Assembly: GCA_003218885.1 (NCBI GenBank) | Contig: QHOV01000146.1 | Span: forward strand, 1 to 35,146 | Source of the DNA: Verrucomicrobiota bacterium | GTDB taxonomy: Bacteria > Verrucomicrobiota > Verrucomicrobiia > Chthoniobacterales > UBA10450 | DNA: 35,146 nt | Reading direction: 5' to 3' | Part shown: positions 17,895-25,918 of the stretch, in pieces | How positions within the stretch are numbered: the first letter of the stretch is position 1 | Layout: every line of letters begins with the position of its first letter | The notes under the pieces: generated by a model | What the model saw: the letters and a program-made list of their open reading frames with translations, nothing else | What the model was told of the DNA's origin: nothing | Databases searched by the model: none | Program-made: the position numbers and the translations under genes

Positions 17895-17921
17895 GCGGTA
17901 CAGGTTAACCGCCCCTGCCAA
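17866..17921. repeat. Two-hairpin element, GGTAGGG family copy R8
   Basis: GGTAGGGCGATTGACCTCAATCGCCC-GTA-GGCGGTACAGGTTAACCGCC-CCTGCC; overlaps the oxidoreductase stop codon and the ancestral folD stop. Confidence 0.85.
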
Positions 17922-18695
17922 ATTGCCGAGCCGCTTTTACTGTGTTCGCCATCAACATCGCGATAGTCATCGGCCCGACGCCACCGGGAACCGGCGTGAT
18001 CGCGCTTGCACGGCACCTTCGCGCACGTGATCGGCTTTCACAAATTCCGCTCGCCCAATCGCTGCAATGACAATGTCAGCCGAGTGGGTAATACGCGCGA
18101 GGTCGCGGCTGCGCGAGTGCACAACCGTTACGGTGGCGTTCCCGTTCTTGTTTTTCTGCATGAGCAGCAGGGCCAGCGGTTTGCCCACGATCATGCTGCG
18201 ACCAAGAACCACGACGTGCGCGCCGTTAATTTCGATTTTACTTTCCGTGAGCAAACGTTGCACGCCAAGCGGCGTGCAAGGGACGAAGCCGCTGGAATCG
18301 TCGAGCACGAGCTTCGCAACATTTTCTGGATGAAATCCGTCCACGTCTTTTCGCGGGTCGAGCGTGCGCACGATGGCTACTTCGTCGATGTGCTCAGGCG
18401 GCGGCGATTGTACCAGAATGCCGTGAATGCTGGAGTCACGATTAAGTTCTTCGACGCGCCTGAGAAGCTCTCTCTGTGTGGTCGATTCCGGCAGCTCCAG
18501 CTTGAGTGAATGCAGGCCAAGGTCGCGACACATCTTGTCTTTCGAACGCACATAGGCGCGCGAAGCTGGATTCTCTCCAACGAGAATCACGGCGAGTCCT
18601 GGGGTAATGCCTTTTGCTTTTAGCTCCGCGATCTCGCGGCGAAGATCCACGTACACTTTCTCCGCGATTGCGCGTCCATCGATCAATTTCGCCAT
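17905..18695 (-). pseudogene. folD: Methylenetetrahydrofolate dehydrogenase/cyclohydrolase FolD, disrupted by internal deletion and frameshift
   Basis: [22 protein letters not shown]...[14 protein letters not shown]...[14 protein letters not shown]...[10 protein letters not shown]...[10 protein letters not shown] then frame changes; the conserved C-terminus [34 protein letters not shown] is intact in another frame immediately downstream. Confidence 0.85.
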
Positions 18696-18710
18696 AGCGA
18701 TGCAGGCAAT

Positions 18711-18798
18711 TGAGACACGAATTACACGAATTGTCACGAATGGCAGAGTCAATCAGTCCAAATTCGGTTCGTGTAACTTCGTGAAATTCCTGTCTCAG
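18711..18798. repeat. Inverted ACACGAAT-type repeat
   Basis: GAGACACGAATTACACGAATTGTCACGAAT ... ATTCGGTTCGTGTAACTTCGTGAAATTCCTGTCTC. Confidence 0.8.
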
Positions 18799-19478
18799 CG
18801 CATTTCAACCAGCTCCATCATTGCGTTCTGCAAGGCGAGGCGTTCGCCCTCAAATTCCTCAGGCGTAGTTGTCGATTTGACGTTGTGCGGGCGGTTGATC
18901 AGCACGCGTACTTTGGCAAAAGGCCGCGGCACAATGAACCGGTCCCAACTTCCCAGCCGCCAGCAGTGCGAATATTCCAGATTCATCGGCAACACTGGCG
19001 CACCGGATTTTTGTGCAAGAAAAATGATGCCCGGCCCTAGTTCGTAGGCCGGGCCACGCGGACCGTCGGGAGTGATCACTACATCGCCACCGGACGCCAG
19101 CACCTGCGTGAGCTGGAGAATTGCGCTTGCTCCCAGCCGCGAACTGGAGCCGCGAATCACATCGTAGCCAAAACGTTGAACGGCATCGGCGAGCAAATCG
19201 CCATCGCGGCTAGCGCTGATCAATGCTGCGCCATGACGCTGCGGAAAGAAACGGCGCAAAACCAAAGGGGAGATCAGCAATCTGTTGTGCCAAAGCGCAC
19301 CGATATAATTTTCCGACACAGGTTTGCCAACGACGCCCGCGCGGTCGTCAATTTCATAACGCAGCGTACGTCCCCAGAGCTGCAACAAACGAAATCCAAA
19401 CGCGATCAACCATCGCGCAAGCCTGGCTTCGATCTTCAACTTTTTTTGCGTTTCGCCGGAGCGCTTTCCTGACCCCAA
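18795..19478 (-). CDS. Lysophospholipid acyltransferase-like protein (DUF374)
   Basis: ALWHNRLLISPLVLR, ALISASRDGDLLADAVQRFGYDVIRGSSSR, VVITPDGPRGPAYELGPGIIFLAQKSGAPVLP. Confidence 0.88.
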   Translation of the reverse strand: MGSGKRSGETQKKLKIEARLARWLIAFGFRLLQLWGRTLRYEIDDRAGVVGKPVSENYIGALWHNRLLISPLVLRRFFPQRHGAALISASRDGDLLADAVQRFGYDVIRGSSSRLGASAILQLTQVLASGGDVVITPDGPRGPAYELGPGIIFLAQKSGAPVLPMNLEYSHCWRLGSWDRFIVPRPFAKVRVLINRPHNVKSTTTPEEFEGERLALQNAMMELVEMR

Positions 19479-20011
19479 CGATATGCAGCGGGATTAGGCA
19501 GCCCAATTTGGTCGAGAATGCGCCAAACTACTGTGTCCACCACTGCGGTTATGGAACTGGGGCGGCTGTAGAAGGAGGGAATAGCTGGAAGAACAATCGC
19601 CCCGGCTTCAAGCAACGTGACCACGTTGCGCGCGTGAATCAAATTCCACGGTGTCTCCCGAGGGACCAGAATCAACTTCTGCCGTTCTTTCAAGAAAACA
19701 TCGGCTGCGCGCAAGAGCACGCTGTCGCTGGAACCGGAAGCGATTCGCCCGAGCGTGGCCATCGAGCAAGGGACAATCACCATCGCGTCGAAGCGCGCTG
19801 AGCCGCTTACGAATGGCACATTCATGTCATTTTCAGAATGCTGCGAAACGTTTGGGGGGATTTTTAAGTCATCGAGCTCCTGCTTTGCGACCGCACTTGC
19901 GTGGGCGCTCATGACGAGATGAACCTCATGCGCACCACAATCGATCTGCGCGAGCAACCGTTGTAGATAGATCGCTCCGCTTGCGCCGGTCGCTGCGATT
20001 ACCAGTTTCAT
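19436..20011 (-). CDS. ubiX: UbiX-family flavin prenyltransferase
   Basis: MKLVIAATGASGAIYLQRLL, MVIVPCSMATLGRIASGSSDSVLLRAADVFLKERQKLILVPRETP, LEAGAIVLPAIPSFYSRP. Confidence 0.94.
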   Translation of the reverse strand: MKLVIAATGASGAIYLQRLLAQIDCGAHEVHLVMSAHASAVAKQELDDLKIPPNVSQHSENDMNVPFVSGSARFDAMVIVPCSMATLGRIASGSSDSVLLRAADVFLKERQKLILVPRETPWNLIHARNVVTLLEAGAIVLPAIPSFYSRPSSITAVVDTVVWRILDQIGLPNPAAYRWGQESAPAKRKKS

Positions 20012-20020
20012 TGCCTTCTT

Positions 20021-20105
20021 GTCATTTCGAGCGAAGCCGGCGGCGAAGTCGAGAAATCTCTTGCTGTCATCAAATCAGAGATTCCTCGGCTTCGCTCGGA
20101 ATGAC
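20021..20105. repeat. Inverted repeat, GTCAT-TTCGAGCGAAG family copy
   Basis: GTCATTTCGAGCGAAGCCG...GAGAAATCTCTTG ... AGATTCCTCGGCTTCGCTCGGAATGAC. Confidence 0.9.
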
Positions 20106-20147
20106 AACGTGGCGGCTCAACATGACAGAAAACATGCGCACGCAGAG

Positions 20148-20861
20148 CTAACAAATTTTCGACAAATAATACGGCAGCATGTCTTGCCAGTAGTTCCAAT
20201 CGTGGCCGCGCCATTTTCCATCATCCAGCCAATGTTTGATCCCCTTTGAATTCAAAACTTCAGACAAACGATAGGATTCATACCGGGTGTTGTCCCATTC
20301 GCCGGTGCCGATGATGATGCTCATGTGATTGTATTTCCATGGATCGGTCGTATTCGGCAGATATTCATACGGGCTGTTGAAGTAAATGTTGTCATCGTGA
20401 TAGCCGTCGAAAAATGAGCTGATGTCGAATGAGCCGCTCAAGCTAATGAGATGACTGACGGTGTCGGGATGACGAAACGCAATGTTTGCGGCGTGGTAAG
20501 CGCCCAGGCTCGCGCCGCAGACTGCTACCCGATGAGCAGAACATTCGCGTCGCGCGAGGTCGAACACGTCGCGCACGATCACGTTTTCGTACGCGTTATA
20601 GGTCCGCATTCTATCGGCGGGATGAATCGATTTGTTGTAGAAACTTTGCAAATCGATCGCGTCCGGGCAATAAACGGCGACTTTCCCATTATCGACGTAC
20701 CACGCAATGGAGCCGACCAGCCCGAAATCCTTATTTTCGTAGTAACGGGCACCCGAAGTTGGGAAAAGAATCAGAGGCAGCCCGCGCTTTTCGCCGAAAA
20801 CCAGCATCTCAAACTCTCGGCTCAGCCACGGCGTATACCATTTGATATGGCGTTCGTTCAT
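20148..20861 (-). CDS. Esterase family alpha/beta-hydrolase
   Basis: MNERHIKWYTPWLSREFEMLVFGE..., nucleophile elbow VAVCGASLGAYHAANIAFRHPDTV, late His in WRGHDWNYWQDMLPYYL. Start set to 20861 rather than 20930. Confidence 0.85.
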   Translation of the reverse strand: MNERHIKWYTPWLSREFEMLVFGEKRGLPLILFPTSGARYYENKDFGLVGSIAWYVDNGKVAVYCPDAIDLQSFYNKSIHPADRMRTYNAYENVIVRDVFDLARRECSAHRVAVCGASLGAYHAANIAFRHPDTVSHLISLSGSFDISSFFDGYHDDNIYFNSPYEYLPNTTDPWKYNHMSIIIGTGEWDNTRYESYRLSEVLNSKGIKHWLDDGKWRGHDWNYWQDMLPYYLSKIC

Positions 20862-20953
20862 GAATTTCGCGCGAGCATCTTGATGGCGACGCGGTGAAAT
20901 CGCAAGCGAAAGGCTTGCACTACATTTCATCTTCGCGAAGCATCTCGGTTTCG

Positions 20954-21754
20954 ATGCCCAAACATACGCTCACTGGCAATATCAAGCGGCATCGCGCTTT
21001 TCACTCCAAGGTCCTGGGAAACCGGCGTGATGTGCTCGTCTATTTGCCGCCTGGTTATTGGCGCTTCTCGTCGAGACGGTACCCGGTTTTATATCTGCAT
21101 GACGGGCAGAACGTTTTCGATGCCGCCACTTCGTTTGCCGGAGTCGAGTGGGAAGTCGATGAAACCGCGCAGCGATTGATCCATCGAAAACTGATCGAGC
21201 CGCTCATCATCGTGGCGGTGGCAAACATTAGCGAGGAACGAGTCCATGAATACGCACCGACGCCCGGTGTGATCGAACCGAAAGACCACCCCAAAAAGCG
21301 CAGCCGCGGCCTGGCTCACATTTACGGGCAATTTTTGATCCAAGAATTGAAGCCATTTATCGACAAAAAATATCGAACGAAGCGGGATCCAGAATTTACC
21401 GGGCTCGGTGGATCATCGCTCGGTGGTTTGGCCACACTTGCGATGGGAATTTTTTATTCAGAGGTATTCACACGCTTAATTGTAATGTCGCCATCGATTT
21501 GGTGGGACGATTACGCGATCTTCCGGCTGGTGGGTATCCTTGGCGAAAAGCCGCCGCTGAAAATCTGGCTCGACACTGGCACGGACGAGCCCGGTTGGGA
21601 ACTGGCGCGCAACTTGCGCAATTACTTGATCGACAAAGGCTGGCAGCTCGATGTCGATCTTAGTTATCTCGAAGTCAAGGGCGCCGACCACAGTGAGGCG
21701 GCGTGGGCCGGGCGCGTCGAACCCGCGCTACGGTTTTTGTTTCCGCCGACCTGA
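20954..21754 (+). CDS. Alpha/beta-hydrolase, putative esterase (Fes/YbbA-like)
   Basis: RDVLVYLPPGYW, YPVLYLHDGQNVFD, FTGLGGSSLGGLATLAMGIFYSEVFTRLIVMSPSIWW, GADHSEAAWAGRVEPAL. Confidence 0.88.
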   Translation: MPKHTLTGNIKRHRAFHSKVLGNRRDVLVYLPPGYWRFSSRRYPVLYLHDGQNVFDAATSFAGVEWEVDETAQRLIHRKLIEPLIIVAVANISEERVHEYAPTPGVIEPKDHPKKRSRGLAHIYGQFLIQELKPFIDKKYRTKRDPEFTGLGGSSLGGLATLAMGIFYSEVFTRLIVMSPSIWWDDYAIFRLVGILGEKPPLKIWLDTGTDEPGWELARNLRNYLIDKGWQLDVDLSYLEVKGADHSEAAWAGRVEPALRFLFPPT

Positions 21755-21759
21755 CTAAA

Positions 21760-21842
21760 CTGTAGTCGCTTCCCTGCGGCAAGCGAAGCGCCGGCGTGTT
21801 CGACACCCGCATGCCGCGCCGCACACAGGGCGACGGCTACAG
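21760..21842. repeat. Two-hairpin element, CTGTAG family copy R4
   Basis: CTGTAGTCGCTTCCCTGCGGCAAGCGAAGCGCCGGCG...CCGCGCCGCACACAGGGCGACGGCTACAG. Confidence 0.85.
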
Positions 21843-21843
21843 T

Positions 21844-21948
21844 TTACCTCCCCACCGGGGGGACCGGCGGTGGGTTAGGCGGCAAAGGTTCCGGAGGCGG
21901 CGTGGGTGTCGGCGGAGCCGGTTTGGGCGGTGACGGTTGATCTGGCAT
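21844..21948 (-). CDS. Proline-rich small ORF (34 aa)
   Basis: MPDQPSPPKPAPPTPTPPPEPLPPNPPPVPPVGR*; preceded on the minus strand by GAAGGGAGCATCGATG (SD-like). Confidence 0.4.
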   Translation of the reverse strand: MPDQPSPPKPAPPTPTPPPEPLPPNPPPVPPVGR

Positions 21949-21974
21949 CGATGCTCCCTTCAAGAGAATCGCTC

Positions 21975-22772
21975 TTACTGCAGCCATTTGCCGTAAACTT
22001 GATAAACGCGCAGATAGCCGCCTACGAAATCCCAATCTTTTTGATAGGAGAAACTGCGGGTGTGCGGGGACCAGGTAAGCTCGCGCGGCGACTCTGGATG
22101 ATTAGGATCGTAAACGGAATAGGTTTCGACTCCAGGATTCGGCGAAAACGACTTTCGCTTATAAACCAAAACGGAGTGATTGATGCTGAAACGGGGGTAA
22201 GTAGTAAGAAAACCAATAAACCACTCCCCCCGCGCCAAAGCTGCATTCAAACGAGCGTGAGTCTCCTCCTGATACCCGGCGCCCTGCTGAAAAATCATCC
22301 GGGCATTGCTGATCCGGAAGTAGCTGGGCCAACCATGGCCGATATTTAATTGCACAAGTTCGCGGCGTGCTTTGCTCATTTCCCGCAGGTCCTTGTAGCC
22401 CGGAAAAACAATTCGTTGATCTTGTGACAGCGGGTCTGTCCATGGCTGTCGGCGTGTCACAGCGTGAATGCGGGCAGCCAATGACGCATCATCTAAAGGA
22501 GCGCCGCGCGGGTCGAAGCGCGCGAACTTCTTAAATTGCATGGCAGTGCGGCATAGCACGAAGCAGTGGCGCTTATACATGTCTCGTCTTACAGACGAGC
22601 CTCTTCGTAAAGAAGGATGCCCTTCGTGATATTCAAACACGGTTTGATTAGCGAATGCGAACGTGTCGCGATCGAAATGGAACTCCGACGCAATGCAGGT
22701 GGCACGCGGTAACGTGACAGCAGCGACTGCAGTCAGCCAAACACCAACTGATTTTCCCCAAGTCCCAAACAT
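21975..22772 (-). CDS. Putative exported protein with Cys-His-Asp/Asn pattern (papain/C39-like fold suspected)
   Basis: MFGTWGKSVGVWLTAVAAVTLPRATCIA leader; HCFVLCRTAMQFKKFARFDP, NHSVLVYKRK, YSVYDPNHPE. The ORF as listed starts at 22985 but that overlaps accA; ATG at 22772 is directly downstream of the accA stop. Confidence 0.6.
   Translation of the reverse strand: MFGTWGKSVGVWLTAVAAVTLPRATCIASEFHFDRDTFAFANQTVFEYHEGHPSLRRGSSVRRDMYKRHCFVLCRTAMQFKKFARFDPRGAPLDDASLAARIHAVTRRQPWTDPLSQDQRIVFPGYKDLREMSKARRELVQLNIGHGWPSYFRISNARMIFQQGAGYQEETHARLNAALARGEWFIGFLTTYPRFSINHSVLVYKRKSFSPNPGVETYSVYDPNHPESPRELTWSPHTRSFSYQKDWDFVGGYLRVYQVYGKWLQ
22583..22615. repeat. Two adjacent hairpins inside a CDS
   Basis: CTCGTCT-TAC-AGACGAG (22583-22599) and CTTC-GTAAA-GAAG (22603-22615), read in frame as the segment HPSLRRGSSVRRDM. 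Confidence 0.75.
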
Positions 22773-22776
22773 CACA

Positions 22777-23763
22777 TCAAGGGCCAGCCGAGGCGCTAAC
22801 GCTTTTACCTCCTGCGAAAACACCCAGCTGGCGAAATTTTTGGTATCGCTCTTCCAGCAGTTCGGCAATTGGAAGCTGAGAAACCTGCTGGAGAGCCCGG
22901 CGCAGCGCTCCGCCAACATTCGCAGCAACAGAATCATAGTCCCGGTGCGCACCGCCGTCCGGCTCAGGGACAATTTCGTCCACAACTTCGAGTTTCAACA
23001 AATCCTGCGCAGTCAGCTTGAGTGCCTCGGCTGCTTCGGCTGCATGCCGCCGGTCTCTCCACAAAATCGCGGAACACGCTTCGGGACTGATCACGGAGTA
23101 ATAAGCGTTCTCGAGAATCAACACGTGATCTGCGACGCCAATGCCTAGCGCGCCTCCCGACCCGCCTTCGCCGATGACGGCAGCGACGATTGGGACGTGC
23201 AGCCGCATCATTTCACGAAGATTTACAGCAATTGCCTCCGAAATGTGACGTTCTTCCGATCCGACACCAGGAAAAGCGCCCGGCGTGTCGATCAATGAGA
23301 TTACCGGCATGCCAAATTTTTCGCCCAGCCGCATCAATCGCAGCGCTTTGCGGTAACCCTCAGGATGTGCGCAGCCAAAATTGCGCAGGACGTTCTCCTT
23401 TGTGTTGCGCCCTTTTTGATGAGTGATAACAACGCAACGTTCGGTGCCGAGTGTGGCCACACCACACGGCATCGCTCTATCATCGGCAAAGCGACGATCA
23501 CCATGCAGCTCGACCCAATTTGTAAAACACCGCTCGATGTAATCCAGAGCGAACGGCCGCTGCACATGTCGCGCGATTTGGACACGCTGCCAGGCCGTCA
23601 GGTTGCCACAAATTTGGCGGCGCGTTTCGCGAAGGGTTGTCTCCAGTTCTTTGATGGCCGAATCGAGATCGACATCGTGCTTGTCGGAGTGATTCTTTAG
23701 ATCCTGCAATCGCCGTTCCAGTTCAAAGATCGGCCTTTCGAAATCGAGCGGTTGCCATTCCAT
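22777..23763 (-). CDS. accA: Acetyl-CoA carboxylase carboxyltransferase subunit alpha
   Basis: LDFERPIFELERRLQDLK, GDRRFADDRAMPCGVATLG, NFGCAHPEGYRKALRLM, VISLIDTPGAFPGVGSEERHISEAIA, EGGSGGALGIGVADHVLILENAYYSVISPEACSAILW. Confidence 0.96.
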   Translation of the reverse strand: MEWQPLDFERPIFELERRLQDLKNHSDKHDVDLDSAIKELETTLRETRRQICGNLTAWQRVQIARHVQRPFALDYIERCFTNWVELHGDRRFADDRAMPCGVATLGTERCVVITHQKGRNTKENVLRNFGCAHPEGYRKALRLMRLGEKFGMPVISLIDTPGAFPGVGSEERHISEAIAVNLREMMRLHVPIVAAVIGEGGSGGALGIGVADHVLILENAYYSVISPEACSAILWRDRRHAAEAAEALKLTAQDLLKLEVVDEIVPEPDGGAHRDYDSVAANVGGALRRALQQVSQLPIAELLEERYQKFRQLGVFAGGKSVSASAGP

Positions 23764-23767
23764 CGTA

Positions 23768-23863
23768 GGTTAAAGGTTACAGCGTTTAAAAAGTTACAAC
23801 GTCCAGCACTTCGCGGTCGTGTCGATTCGTATCCGTTTTAACATTGTAACTCTTTTAACGTTT
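23768..23863. repeat. Inverted GTTACAACGTT-type repeat
   Basis: GGTTAAAGGTTACAGCGTTTAAAAAGTTACAACG ... TTTTAACATTGTAACTCTTTTAACGTTTAAC; similar to 25919-26010. Confidence 0.8.
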
Positions 23864-23866
23864 AAC

Positions 23867-24709
23867 TCAGTCCGTAATGGTGACAGGCGTCTTGTTGTTT
23901 ACAAGGCTGCTTAGCTCCTCAACATCGGAGGCTGCCAGGCCGAGACCCACCGGCGGCGGCGGTTGTTCGAGATTGGGATGCGCAGCATCCGGCACGGAAT
24001 ATAGAGTGTAACCCGCGGCCCCCGCGAGCCGGATCCACCGGGTGCTGCCAAGGTACTCCTTGCTGCCAATGCCAACGCGTTTTCCACCTTTCCAAGCCAT
24101 CGTTTCGGCAACTTTTGCCATGATTTTAGCCGGCTGTTTGGGCTGTAGTTTTGCTTCACGCACGTGATATTGCTTGAAAAATGCGCCGTGATTGAGGACC
24201 ACAACCAAGTTCGCCTTCCGTTGAATAACAATCAAGAACTCGGGATGCGAAATGAGCAGACGTTCCCCGATGTGCAACATCGTGCCGCTCATGTTGTTCA
24301 TGCGCATGATGAGCTCGGGCGTCGTCTTCAGCTTTCGTGAAATCTTCGCCAGCACGTCTCCAGGTTTCACAACGTACTCGGTCTTTTCCGGAGAAGGATG
24401 ACGCGATAGCAAAATGTCAACGTTCACTTCCCCGAGCAAGTCTCGCGCTTCCTCAAGATGCTTTCCGGAGGGATATTTTTGGATGAACGCGACAAGCGCA
24501 TCGCGAGCTTCGGTCAGTTTCCCGTCCTGCCGCAGTTGGACCGCCGCCTGAAATTCCGGCAGGCTGATGTCCGGCGCAGGTGGCGGAGTAACTTCTCCAC
24601 GTTGCTCCTTTTTTACTGCGATTTCCTCTTTGACAAAGGTGTTGTAACCGAACCAGGCGGCGCCGCCGAAGATGATCAGTGCCAGCAGTAAGACGAAGAG
24701 CCACTTCAT
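23867..24709 (-). CDS. LysM-domain protein with degenerate L,D-transpeptidase-like C-terminus
   Basis: N-terminal TM helix, LysM (YVVKPGDVLAKISRKLKTTPELIMRMNNMSGTMLHIGERLLI), C-terminal DVEELSSLVNNKTPVTI resembling the end of YkuD domains but lacking SHGC. Confidence 0.75.
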   Translation of the reverse strand: MKWLFVLLLALIIFGGAAWFGYNTFVKEEIAVKKEQRGEVTPPPAPDISLPEFQAAVQLRQDGKLTEARDALVAFIQKYPSGKHLEEARDLLGEVNVDILLSRHPSPEKTEYVVKPGDVLAKISRKLKTTPELIMRMNNMSGTMLHIGERLLISHPEFLIVIQRKANLVVVLNHGAFFKQYHVREAKLQPKQPAKIMAKVAETMAWKGGKRVGIGSKEYLGSTRWIRLAGAAGYTLYSVPDAAHPNLEQPPPPVGLGLAASDVEELSSLVNNKTPVTITD

Positions 24710-24876
24710 GGCTTGCGACACGCGGTTGCGCCTCCGAGCGAAACTCGAGAGCCGTCCTGAGCAATATTCAAGGAAGATGCACAACAGGTTCCCATTGCTC
24801 CCGGCAAGCGAAGGTCCATCACAAAAAGAATCGTGTGTGAGGAATCAAGTGCCTGGACGAATAAAATCGCCTTCGC

Positions 24877-25335
24877 CTACGAGGCTTCCGTGCCAGATTC
24901 GCTTCCAGGAAAGAATCGATGCCAAAGCCGTCCGATGGTAGGCTCCTCCTGGTTGCTCCAGGTGAAGTGGCAATCCTGACAGTAAAATTCCTTGGGAATA
25001 ATTTTCAGGGCACAAAGCACGACGACGAGCGCTGGAGTCATGAATTTTCGGGTCATCTGCGGGTACTCGATATTTGAAGAACCGCATTGCGGGCAGCGGA
25101 TGAGAGCAGCGGAGATATCCGGATCGGTAGCCTCCCATTCGATCATAAGGTCCTGGGCCCTTTCGAAATCGCTGTCTTCCACCATCACTTTTGCATTCGC
25201 TTGCGGACGCGACATGAAGCCAACCTGTTGCAGCGGCGCTTCATTGTGAACATCGGCGGGTATGCCGGCATCGTGGAAACGTCGTTTCAATTGCCGCGCT
25301 TTAGCCGGCTCGTTGAATGTGGCAATTGTGACCAT
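24877..25335 (-). CDS. DUF2007-like protein with zinc-ribbon-like CPQCG...CQDC
   Basis: MVTIATFNEPAKARQLKRRFHDAGIPADVHNE..., ALIRCPQCGSSNIEYPQ...FYCQDCHFTW. Confidence 0.75.
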   Translation of the reverse strand: MVTIATFNEPAKARQLKRRFHDAGIPADVHNEAPLQQVGFMSRPQANAKVMVEDSDFERAQDLMIEWEATDPDISAALIRCPQCGSSNIEYPQMTRKFMTPALVVVLCALKIIPKEFYCQDCHFTWSNQEEPTIGRLWHRFFPGSESGTEAS

Positions 25336-25415
25336 AAATTCTCTCGCATGCGCGGCGGCGCATCGTGTGATCAAACATCAAATAATTGCCGAGCGCAAGA
25401 CTTGGCGTGATGGAT

Positions 25416-25494
25416 CTGTAGTCGCTTCCCTGTGGGAAGCACAACGCTGACGCTTGCACGCACGCCCGGCGTCGCCCAGAGGCGACGGCTACAG
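25416..25494. repeat. Two-hairpin element, CTGTAG family copy R5
   Basis: CTGTAGTC-GCTTCCCTGTGGGAAGC ... CGTCGCCCAGAGGCGACG-GCTACAG. Confidence 0.9.
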
Positions 25495-25917
25495 TCCCGG
25501 AGGAAACCATTTGTAGAGCATCAAATACACAAACACGCCTGTGACCGAGACATACAGCCAGATTGGGATGGTCCAGCGCGCGATCCGCTTATGCCGGTCC
25601 CATCGGCGACGAAAGACCTGAACAAGCGTCACAACGACCAGAGGCAGCGTCACAAAAGCAAGCAGAACGTGGGAAGCCAGTATCGGGAAGTAAACGGCGG
25701 CAATCCAACCGGTGTATCCCGAAGATTTCTCGCCGACCTGCGCGTGATAAATGATGTAGCCAACCAAAAAACAGGCCGACGAAATGACGGCCGTGATCAT
25801 GCATGCCATGTGACGCCGCCATGCGCCATGCCGGATAAAGTACCAGCCCATTGAGATGAAGATGGTGCTCACCAGATTAAATGAGGCATTAAGAGCAGGC
25901 AGGTCGGAGACGGACAT
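25489..25917 (-). CDS. DUF420-like membrane protein
   Basis: 142 aa with several hydrophobic helices; SVSDLPALNASFNLVSTIFISMGWYFIRHGAWRRHMACMITAVISS, HVLLAFVTLPLVVVTL. Confidence 0.8.
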   Translation of the reverse strand: MSVSDLPALNASFNLVSTIFISMGWYFIRHGAWRRHMACMITAVISSACFLVGYIIYHAQVGEKSSGYTGWIAAVYFPILASHVLLAFVTLPLVVVTLVQVFRRRWDRHKRIARWTIPIWLYVSVTGVFVYLMLYKWFPPGL

Positions 25918-25918
25918 G

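Noticed and set aside
22773-22985. N-terminal extension of the 21975..22985 ORF
   Set aside because: Overlaps the accA 3' end in another frame; the downstream Met with leader peptide at 22772 is more plausible.
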